From an uncultured Clostridia bacterium (GTDB taxonomy: Bacteria; Bacillota; Clostridia; Christensenellales; Borkfalkiaceae), in NCBI GenBank assembly GCA_934249215.1, contig CAKQKN010000068.1, forward strand, positions 1 through 7,338: 7,338 nucleotides of DNA. Reading direction: 5' to 3'. This document shows, piece by piece, positions 1 through 4,735 of the stretch. Each line of letters begins with the position of its first letter. Within the stretch, counting starts at the first letter, position 1. The notes under the pieces were generated by a model. That model searched no databases, was not told the DNA's origin, and saw only the letters and a program-made list of their open reading frames with translations. Both the position numbers and the translations under genes were made by a program.

Positions 1-24
1 ACGAAAAATTGCAACAATTTGCAA
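1..24. repeat. 24-bp direct repeat, left copy
   Basis: This is identical over 24 bp to positions 80-103 and may extend left beyond the window. Each copy contains the dyad AAATTG-CAA-CAATTT and two palindromic TTGCAA hexamers four bases apart. It lies just downstream of the expected start site of the leftward promoter at 42-70, so it could be one of a pair of operators. It could also be a remnant of a mobile-element end. Confidence 0.8.
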
Positions 25-41
25 TTTTATTTCCAGCATCT

Positions 42-70
42 ATTATAGCCGTTATAACCGTAAAAGTCAA
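42..70 (-). promoter_or_regulatory. Leftward sigma-A-type promoter
   Basis: Read on the minus strand, TTGACT (70-65) is followed by a 17-bp spacer and a perfect TATAAT (47-42). Transcription would start near position 35 and run off the left edge, so the gene it serves is not visible. The two 24-bp repeats bracket it, one upstream of the -35 and one in the early transcript. This argues that about 1-128 is intergenic and not the coding start of the rightward frame that follows. Confidence 0.6.
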
Positions 71-79
71 TAGAGCTTT

Positions 80-103
80 ACGAAAAATTGCAACAATTTG
101 CAA
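80..103. repeat. 24-bp direct repeat, right copy
   Basis: This is the perfect second copy of the repeat at 1-24, in the same orientation and 79 bp away start to start. It sits about ten bases upstream of the -35 of the leftward promoter. A direct pair of identical dyads around a promoter is a common layout for repressor or activator binding. No regulator for it can be named from this window. Confidence 0.8.
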
Positions 104-128
104 AAATTTTTCGACAAAAATCTTTCCG

Positions 129-398
129 CTATCTGATTTTGTTATCGACCACGAAAAAGAGTTTATTGATATTGCTATCGAACACTCTCGAATGCTTTCA
201 AAAAAAGAAATTGCAAAGAAAGAGAGACAGCTATCCGAAGCCGAAAACGGAGCGACCGCCGGTAAGTTCGAACTCGCAAAGCGCGCGAAAGAACTCAATC
301 TCGACGCTATTCACGATACCGTTCACGAACTGGCTCGCGACGAAGCCCGTCACGGCAAAGCGTTCACCGGACTTTTGAAGAGATATTTCGGAAAGTAA
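129..398 (+). pseudogene. Chimeric remnant: serine-recombinase fragment joined to rubrerythrin C-terminus
   Basis: The frame is open from position 9, but 9-128 appears intergenic and no ribosome site precedes any ATG; the internal ATG at 192 also lacks one. Residues encoded by about 129-236 (EKEFIDIAIEHS, then a Lys/Glu-rich helix with KKERQLSEAE) resemble the coiled-coil segment of large serine recombinases with a DUF4368-type tail. From about 237 the frame is unmistakably the end of a clostridial rubrerythrin/NADH-peroxidase: EAENGATAGK, DAIHDTVHE, and the last di-iron ExxH motif in DEARHGKAF, ending in LLKRYFGK. A full protein of this family is about 180 residues with an N-terminal rubredoxin domain and a first ExxH helix pair. 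Both are missing, so the fragment cannot form a complete di-iron site. The shared tripeptide EAE at 237-245 is the likely junction. This is either a genuine deletion/recombination scar or an assembly join. The rubrerythrin part is certain; the recombinase part is inference. Confidence 0.7.
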
Positions 399-412
399 GT
401 TTTAAAATAAGA

Positions 413-445
413 AGCAGAGGTTCTTTGTCGAGCCTCTGCTTTTTT
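413..445 (+). terminator. Rho-independent terminator after the rubrerythrin remnant
   Basis: A perfect 8-bp stem (AGCAGAGG/CCTCTGCT, 413-420 with 433-440) is followed by five or more T residues. It lies 15 bp after the rubrerythrin stop, as expected of the original rubrerythrin gene end. In the other direction it ends in a weaker T-rich run and could also stop the leftward regulator that ends at 456. Confidence 0.85.
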
Positions 446-455
446 GTGGTGAATA

Positions 456-653
456 TCAAGTTAACAAATCGTCCGTCGTAAGGTTGAAGAAACACGCAAG
501 TTCGAGTAGTTGTTTCAGCGACGGTTCGCTATATCCCGTTTCCCAGTGAGAAATTGTTTTTACGGAAGTGTGTAATTTTTCCGCCAGTATTGACTGAGAT
601 ATTCTATTTTCCGCTCTTAAGCGCTTTAAGTTTTCGCTGAATTTTGTTTCCAT
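456..653 (-). CDS. Small XRE-family helix-turn-helix regulator
   Basis: This 65-residue DNA-binding protein consists of a single Cro/CI-type (HTH_3) domain. Residues 7-12 (ENLKRL) form helix 1. The helix-turn-helix spans about residues 19-38 (SQSILAEKLHTSVKTISHWE), followed by the family signature ETGYSEPSLKQLLELACFF and a short end at DDLLT. There is no C-terminal sensor or oligomerisation domain, so it resembles compact phage-type or toxin-linked repressors. The start at 653 (METKF) is preferred over an in-frame ATG at 692. The upstream one would place the start inside the promoter, and the chosen one begins the conserved domain. No good ribosome site is seen; the predicted leader is only about ten bases, so translation may be nearly leaderless. 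Back-to-back with a rightward promoter that carries a palindrome in its spacer, it probably regulates the BspA-like gene and itself. The family call is firm; the target is inference. Confidence 0.9.
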   Translation of the reverse strand: METKFSENLKRLRAENRISQSILAEKLHTSVKTISHWETGYSEPSLKQLLELACFFNLTTDDLLT

Positions 654-670
654 AACTATCAATAGTATTG

Positions 671-699
671 TATAAATTTTTGAGAAAAACACTTGACAA
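671..699 (-). promoter_or_regulatory. Probable promoter of the XRE regulator
   Basis: On the minus strand, TTGTCA (699-694) and TTTATA (676-671) are separated by 17 bp; TATACA two bases further on is an alternative -10. The expected start site is near 664, only about ten bases before the ATG at 653. The -35 overlaps the -35 of the opposing rightward promoter, so the two promoters probably compete. Confidence 0.5.
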
Positions 700-721
700 T
701 CTCAATAATTGAGAATACAAT
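693..721 (+). promoter_or_regulatory. Rightward promoter P1 with operator in its spacer
   Basis: A perfect TTGACA (693-698), a 17-bp spacer and TACAAT (716-721) make a strong sigma-A promoter pointing towards the BspA-like gene, with a leader of about 200 bases. The 15-bp palindrome at 700-714 fills nearly the whole spacer, so a bound protein would block polymerase. Confidence 0.7.
700..714. promoter_or_regulatory. Palindromic operator candidate for the XRE regulator
   Basis: TCTCAATAATTGAGA is a perfect palindrome around a central A. It lies between the -35 and -10 of the rightward promoter and next to the -35 of the leftward one. XRE repressors typically bind short dyads of this kind beside their own gene. 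A further TGAGA half-site is present at 681-685. The dyad is seen directly; that the neighbouring regulator binds it is inference. Confidence 0.65.
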
Positions 722-763
722 TGATTTGCAATCAGATTATTGTGAGTTTTATCGATTCATATA

Positions 764-792
764 TTGACTTACGTGGGTAAAACGGGTAGAAT
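764..792 (+). promoter_or_regulatory. Rightward promoter P2 for the BspA-like gene
   Basis: TTGACT (764-769), a 17-bp spacer and TAGAAT (787-792) form a second plausible sigma-A promoter downstream of the operator. It would give a leader of about 130 bases to the lipoprotein start at 931 and might supply expression not controlled by the palindrome. Confidence 0.5.
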
Positions 793-930
793 AGCAGTGT
801 GGTGCAATTTATTCTGTGCGGTAAAAGGTGTTATGGTAAATCGTATCGCAAACAAGCGGGAATGGGTGCTTTGGTAGTGCCGCTTTCGGTTGAGCGCGAT
901 ATTTTTTATAAATAAAGGAGAAGTAGATTT

Positions 931-2718
931 ATGAAAAAGAAGTTGTCGGGTTTGTTGTTATTGCTTTGCGTTGTGTGTTTTGCCGTAAGTCTGTTTGCGT
1001 GTAAAAACACTTTTATTAAAGATCAAATAGTTTTTAAAAATATCATTATAGATAAAGATAATTTCGGATACATAAAGGTATCCAACGGTGAAACGTTATT
1101 TAATTTTTCGCAAGAAATAGTTATTAAAGGTAACGCATCGTATTTTGTATCAAGTGACGTTGACGGAGTAAATAGGATTTCCGAAGAGGTCGTATCTCTT
1201 AAGGTGGGAAATAACACTTTTTATGTAACGCAAATGGTCGGTGAAGAAAACACTTTATACACCCTGACTATTCGACGTAGACCTGTATATACCGTGTCGT
1301 TCAATTCCGACGGTGGAACGGAGGTTGAAAGCCAGTTTGTGGAAGAGGACAGTTTTGCATCTAACCCGCAAGAACCAACTAAGGCGGCGTATTATTTTGA
1401 TGGCTGGGACTATGATTTTACAAAACCGATTTCTGAAGAAGTTGTTGTAAAGGCAAGGTGGATAATCGATGAAAGACTAAATCAATTTGATTATACTTCA
1501 ACGGCAATGACTTGCGAAATCACGGGTGTTAAAGATAAATCGATAACAAGTGTTGAAATCCCCGAATATGTGACGAGTATTGGGAAGGGGGCGTTCGATG
1601 GGTGTAGTATATCAAATATATATATCAAAAGCATAGCGGCATGGTGTAAAATTGCGGGACTGAAAAATTTAATGCACTCCGGAATTAAAAGAATTTTTCT
1701 CGACGGAAAAGAAATTACAAAATTGATAATACCTGCCGAGGTGACGAAGATAAACGACTATGCGTTCCATAATTGTGTCAGTTTGATAAATGTGGTAATA
1801 TCCAAAGGAGTAACAAATATTGGCGATTTTGTATTTGTTGCGTGTTATAATCTTTCAAACGTAACTATAGCAGATACTATAACAGATATAGGGGCTCGGT
1901 CGTTTAGCTGGTGCAGTGGACTTAAAAATTTAGTAATACCTAATAGTGTGGTGGTGATTGGCGATGGCGCGTTCGAGGGGTGCAGCGGACTTACGAGCAT
2001 AACAATACCTAAAAATGTAATGAGTATAGGCTCTCAAGCATTCTATGGCTGTGGTAGGTTAATAGAAGTAATTAACAAAAGCAGTCTTAATATTCAAAAA
2101 GGGAATGAGAACAATGGGTATATAGGATATTATGCGCTAAACATAAAAGAAAGTGGGACGAGTGATATAGTAAATAAAAATGGTTATTTACTTTATACTT
2201 ACGACGGAAAGAATTATTTAATCGGTTATTTGGGAAACGAAACTGAACTTGAATTGTCTAATGTTTTTAATGATGAACCGTATGAAGTGTATTGCCATGC
2301 GTTTCAATATTGCAATTTTACAAGTATAGTAATGCCAAATAAAATAACAAAAATAGGAGATTATGCTTTTAGAGGTTGCCTCAGTCTTACGAGTATTGTA
2401 ATTCCGGATAGTGTAATCAGTATGGGTGATTATGTATTCCAGTCTTGTATTGAACTTACTGACATAAAGATATCCAAGAATACAACTCGAATAGGTAATC
2501 AAGCGTTTGTCTTTTGCAGAAAGCTCACGAGTATAACGATCCCTAATTGCGTATCGTATATAGGACCTTATTCTTTTTCGCAATGTCAAAACCTAATAAA
2601 TATTGAGTATAATGGATCAAGAAAGCAGTGGAACGATATTTCAAAAGATAGAAATTGGAAGTATGGAGTGCCGGAAGATTGCGTTGTTCATTGCACGGAC
2701 GGCGATATAAAAATCTAA
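931..2718 (+). CDS. BspA-like leucine-rich-repeat surface lipoprotein with InlB-type repeat
   Basis: This 595-residue exported protein probably mediates adhesion or other surface interactions, as described for some BspA-family proteins; its ligand is unknown. A Lys-rich start and hydrophobic core end in the lipobox LFAC with Cys24 as the lipidation site. Residues about 30-115 look like a beta-sandwich (cadherin-like) domain ending TLYTLTIRR. Residues about 118-177 are an InlB/Listeria-Bacteroides repeat (VSFNSDGGTEV, then FDGWDYDFTKPI and KARW). From about 195 to the end runs an LRR_5/BspA array of roughly eleven 23-residue units of the form LTSITIPxxVxxIGxxAFxGC. It is interrupted near residues 385-445 by a typical spacer (NGYIGYYAL, NGYLLYTYDGK). 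The end (NIEYNGSRKQW, then VVHCTDG) is a usual BspA terminus, so the protein appears complete, and no sortase signal is seen. AAAGGAG at 914-920 supports the start. The gene is clearly richer in AT and ATA codons than its neighbours, suggesting transfer or a different history. It is probably controlled by the divergent XRE protein. Confidence 0.93.
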   Translation: MKKKLSGLLLLLCVVCFAVSLFACKNTFIKDQIVFKNIIIDKDNFGYIKVSNGETLFNFSQEIVIKGNASYFVSSDVDGVNRISEEVVSLKVGNNTFYVTQMVGEENTLYTLTIRRRPVYTVSFNSDGGTEVESQFVEEDSFASNPQEPTKAAYYFDGWDYDFTKPISEEVVVKARWIIDERLNQFDYTSTAMTCEITGVKDKSITSVEIPEYVTSIGKGAFDGCSISNIYIKSIAAWCKIAGLKNLMHSGIKRIFLDGKEITKLIIPAEVTKINDYAFHNCVSLINVVISKGVTNIGDFVFVACYNLSNVTIADTITDIGARSFSWCSGLKNLVIPNSVVVIGDGAFEGCSGLTSITIPKNVMSIGSQAFYGCGRLIEVINKSSLNIQKGNENNGYIGYYALNIKESGTSDIVNKNGYLLYTYDGKNYLIGYLGNETELELSNVFNDEPYEVYCHAFQYCNFTSIVMPNKITKIGDYAFRGCLSLTSIVIPDSVISMGDYVFQSCIELTDIKISKNTTRIGNQAFVFCRKLTSITIPNCVSYIGPYSFSQCQNLINIEYNGSRKQWNDISKDRNWKYGVPEDCVVHCTDGDIKI

Positions 2719-2775
2719 AATGCTTTTAGACGTGTAAACGATGAACGAATTTTTTTGTGGACATTTATGTGTTAT

Positions 2776-2819
2776 ATCCCGCGGGGAGATGTGATCTTTC
2801 TCTGCGGGATTCTTTTTTG
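2776..2819 (+). terminator. Rho-independent terminator of the BspA-like gene
   Basis: A 14-bp stem with G-T wobbles pairs 2776-2789 (starting ATCCCGC) with 2797-2810 (ending GCGGGAT). The loop is 7 bases, followed by a T-rich tract at 2811-2819. It sits about 57 bp after the lipoprotein stop. Confidence 0.85.
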
Positions 2820-2833
2820 TCGGGCGATTTTTT

Positions 2834-2866
2834 GACTTTTCAAAATTTGCGGAGATGTGAAAAGTC
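2834..2866. repeat. 8-bp inverted repeat in the 2719-3085 gap
   Basis: GACTTTTC (2834-2841) and GAAAAGTC (2859-2866) are perfect inverted copies around 17 bases. There is no T-run after it, so it is not an obvious terminator. The rest of 2820-2983 holds no reading frame with a ribosome site and nothing else I can name. Confidence 0.5.
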
Positions 2867-2983
2867 GGGGTATAGGTCGATTATCGGGTGTTTTGCGGGA
2901 ATATGCGTGTTTTAATCTTGCGATCGACGCTTGCTTTAAAGATTTTTTGTTTAGTGATAAGGAATGGAATCCCTATCGATAAG

Positions 2984-3012
2984 TTGACAAGATCGCCGTT
3001 ATACAATATAAT
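2984..3012 (+). promoter_or_regulatory. Perfect-consensus promoter of the zinc-ribbon membrane gene
   Basis: TTGACA (2984-2989) is separated from TATAAT (3007-3012) by exactly 17 bp, matching the sigma-A consensus at every position. The start site should be near 3019, giving a leader of about 65 bases to the ATG at 3086. Such a promoter suggests strong constitutive transcription unless a repressor acts. Confidence 0.8.
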
Positions 3013-3085
3013 TATGTGAGTAGTTGATATGATAGCGCGATGAAGGGCTGTTATCCCACGGAAACGCGAAGGAGAGAAGCAAGCA

Positions 3086-3520
3086 ATGGAACTGAAAAAA
3101 CACGTTTGCCCGAATTGCGGCGCGGATATAAGGGTTGACGATCCGTCGAAACCCGTTAAATGCAGTTATTGCGGCGGCGTTTTCTTCGTTGACGGCGCAA
3201 GCGAAAAAGCGGCGCCGACAGTCGATAAATCTTTCGAGGAACTGAAAAAAGGCGTTCTTCACGATATGTCACACGGAGAGGAAGCGCCGAGCGAGCCGTA
3301 TCCGCATGTCGAGGGGAAAGTCGCAAATCCGATGTCTGTCGTGGCGTTGGTTTTGTCCATATTTTCGCCGTTTACCTTTCTCGGCTTGATTTTCGGAATC
3401 ATCGGGCTGAAAAAATCAAAAGAGTGCGGCGGAAAAGGATATCGGTTAAGCAAAATTGCGATCGGAATTTCGATAGTGGAACTGACGATTGCGTTTCTCG
3501 CGTATTTAGGATCGCGGTGA
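3086..3520 (+). CDS. Zinc-ribbon protein with DUF4190-like two-helix membrane domain
   Basis: This is a 144-residue protein of unknown role. An N-terminal zinc ribbon has two CxxC knuckles (Cys8/Cys11 in CPNCG and Cys26/Cys29 in CSYCGG), the usual pattern for a cytoplasmic structural zinc site. A charged linker follows (about 36-80). Residues about 81-143 contain two hydrophobic segments, SVVALVLSIFSPFTFLGLIF and a second around IAIGISIVELTIAFLAYLG. The loop between them (GIIGLKKSKECGGKGYRLSKIAIG) is typical of DUF4190. The likely topology is two membrane spans with the zinc ribbon inside. The start has AAGGAG at 3069-3074 and a perfect promoter upstream, and a strong terminator follows, so it is probably monocistronic. 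The domain architecture is confident; no function can be assigned. Confidence 0.9.
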   Translation: MELKKHVCPNCGADIRVDDPSKPVKCSYCGGVFFVDGASEKAAPTVDKSFEELKKGVLHDMSHGEEAPSEPYPHVEGKVANPMSVVALVLSIFSPFTFLGLIFGIIGLKKSKECGGKGYRLSKIAIGISIVELTIAFLAYLGSR

Positions 3521-3573
3521 GTGCTTATCGCGTTAAGCGATTACCGTAAATTGAAAGCTTGTTTTAACATGAC

Positions 3574-3618
3574 AAAAACCCGCTTATTGGTCGATAACGG
3601 ACCTATAGGCGGGTTTTT
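3574..3618. terminator. Bidirectional terminator between convergent genes
   Basis: An 18-bp near-perfect hairpin pairs 3575-3592 with 3599-3617, built on AAAACCCGC/GCGGGTTTT, with one mismatch and one wobble. It has A-runs before and T-runs after, so it works on either strand. It lies between the rightward gene ending at 3520 and the leftward one ending at 3696 and can serve both. A second short hairpin, GCCGA/TCGGC, follows at 3623-3637. Confidence 0.85.
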
Positions 3619-3695
3619 ATGTGCCGATTTTTTCGGCAAAGGCAAAAGCAAGCGGTCTTGATTTGTTAATTAAATCGGAAAACGTGACTTCTTCG

Positions 3696-4364
3696 TCAGT
3701 TGTCTTTTTCGGCAAGGACGGACCCGGTTTCGCCGTCGATCAGAACGGCTTTCTTTTCGCCGTCGGTTGCGGTAAAGCCTACGTAGTAGTAGTTATTTCC
3801 GTTTTCGGCGAGAAGTCTTACGGAAATTTCGGCTTTAAGATTGCCTTTTTCCGTGTGTCTTTTTACGTAGTCGGCGCAGTGCTCGGCGGCTTTTTCGAGA
3901 GCTTCGTTATATGAAACGGTGCCTTCGGCGAGCGCCGAATCGAGCGTTAGCGTGCAACTTTCTTCACCGTAGTCGAGTTTGACGGTGAGTTGTTTTTCGG
4001 GGAGCACTTTTACGTCGAACGACGTTGCCATTGCGCTTTTGACGGGGTGAAAAGACAGATCGCGAGTGTATTCGTTCTCGTCGTAAGCGACGGTCGCGGT
4101 GATTTTGTCGCCCGTTTCCTTTTTGCAAACGACCTTGATCGTCAGATTCAAACTCGTTTCGTTTCTGATTCCGTCGGACGCGTAGGGATTTTCGCGTGCG
4201 CCCGCCCAGACGGTAACGCCGAACAGATCGTTTTCGCCGACGAAAACGTCCTTTCGCAGGTCGCTTACGTATGAAAAATAGTCGATTTTCGTTTTGCACG
4301 CAAAAAGCGACGCGACGGATATGGCGAGAGTGATTATAGCAATTATTCTGATCAGTTTTTTCAT
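3696..4364 (-). CDS. Putative lipoprotein with PepSY-like C-terminal domain
   Basis: This 222-residue exported protein has no firm family. The signal peptide (MKKLIRIIAIITLAISVASL) ends in lipobox LFAC with Cys23 as the lipid anchor, the same lipobox as the BspA-like protein in this window. Residues about 45-147 are rich in alternating beta-strand patterns (LNLTIKVVCKK, then ITATVAYDENEY and LTVKLDYGEESCTLTL). Residues about 151-219 begin with a helix (SYNEALEKAAEHCADYVKRH) and continue into strands ending KAVLIDGETGSVLAEKD. That closely follows the helix-strand-strand plan and the final DxxTGxVL signature of PepSY domains, which bind or inhibit proteases or sense peptides. The ribosome site is weak (AAAAAAGA just before the ATG at 4364). 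The upstream 371-bp divergent region carries dyads and DnaA-box sequences. The lipoprotein call is strong; the PepSY likeness is inference from pattern. Confidence 0.88.
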   Translation of the reverse strand: MKKLIRIIAIITLAISVASLFACKTKIDYFSYVSDLRKDVFVGENDLFGVTVWAGARENPYASDGIRNETSLNLTIKVVCKKETGDKITATVAYDENEYTRDLSFHPVKSAMATSFDVKVLPEKQLTVKLDYGEESCTLTLDSALAEGTVSYNEALEKAAEHCADYVKRHTEKGNLKAEISVRLLAENGNNYYYVGFTATDGEKKAVLIDGETGSVLAEKDN

Positions 4365-4405
4365 TCTTTTTTGTTCCGACTGTAAATATTATGCCGACGA
4401 ATGGG

Positions 4406-4456
4406 CGGATATTACTATCCGTTGCGATCGGCGAACAACTTGTTCGAATTGTCGAA
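4406..4456. promoter_or_regulatory. Cluster of three dyad sites upstream of the leftward lipoprotein
   Basis: Three inverted repeats lie almost end to end: CGGATA-TTAC-TATCCG (4406-4421), CGAACAA-C-TTGTTCG (4432-4446), and TTCGA-ATTG-TCGAA (4443-4456), the last two overlapping. The middle one resembles a Gram-positive SOS (LexA) box, CGAAC-N4-GTTCG, but has five central bases, not four, so it is not canonical. No coding sequence overlaps this block. Binding proteins are unknown. Confidence 0.5.
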
Positions 4457-4472
4457 AATCGCGTTGTGATTT

Positions 4473-4523
4473 TGTGGATAACTCGCTTTTTAATCGCAAA
4501 GCGCATTGCAATCCTGTGGATAA
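4473..4523 (-). promoter_or_regulatory. Pair of perfect DnaA boxes, 42 bp apart
   Basis: TGTGGATAA occurs at 4473-4481 and 4515-4523. On the minus strand each reads TTATCCACA, the strong DnaA-box consensus. The identity extends to 13 bp (TGTGGATAACTCG) in both. The start-to-start distance of 42 bp is four helical turns, so both boxes face the same side of the DNA. No dnaA, dnaN or other origin genes and no clear AT-rich unwinding element are in view. A DnaA-regulated promoter or DnaA-titration site is therefore more likely than the chromosome origin. Confidence 0.6.
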
Positions 4524-4622
4524 CTCGTAAAACATATTGCAGAACGTTATTATTGATTCGTCGAAACGAAGTGCGTCGGTCGCGGTTTTTTGCGCTAATG
4601 TCCGTTCGGCGTGCGGAATAAG

Positions 4623-4651
4623 TGGACAAAAATGCTTTTTCGTGATATAAT
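4623..4651 (+). promoter_or_regulatory. Extended -10 promoter of the membrane-anchored helical protein
   Basis: TGGACA (4623-4628), a 17-bp spacer and a perfect TATAAT (4646-4651), preceded by the extended TGn at 4643-4645, form a strong promoter. An inverted repeat, CGTGA-N5-TCACG (4641-4655), spans the -10 and could act as an operator. The predicted leader is about 78 bases. Confidence 0.7.
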
Positions 4652-4735
4652 CACGGGGAAAATTGATTTTCGGTTCGTTTCGGTGCGTTCGGAAACGGGC
4701 TCGGACTTTCTGAGAAGACGGAAAAGGAGAAAAGC

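Noticed and set aside
9..128. N-terminal coding extension of the rubrerythrin remnant
   Set aside because: The frame is open, but there is no ribosome site, the peptide looks non-coding, and the stretch carries a strong opposite-strand promoter and direct repeats.
654..692. Upstream ATG (MFFSKIY) for the XRE regulator
   Set aside because: It would start inside the predicted promoter and adds residues not typical of the family; METKF at 653 begins the conserved domain.
2218..2589. Leftward 123-residue frame within the BspA-like gene
   Set aside because: Antisense shadow of the leucine-rich repeats; it is basic and tyrosine-rich with no ribosome site.
4432..4446. LexA (SOS) box
   Set aside because: The arms CGAAC and GTTCG match, but the centre is five bases, not four, and no SOS gene is adjacent; kept only as an unnamed dyad.
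3964..4629. Leftward 221-residue Arg-rich frame
   Set aside because: Overlaps the lipoprotein gene in another frame; its extreme Arg content is typical of an out-of-frame reading.
4365..4735. Chromosomal replication origin
   Set aside because: Two DnaA boxes are present, but there is no dnaA/dnaN/rpmH neighbourhood, no larger box cluster and no obvious unwinding element.
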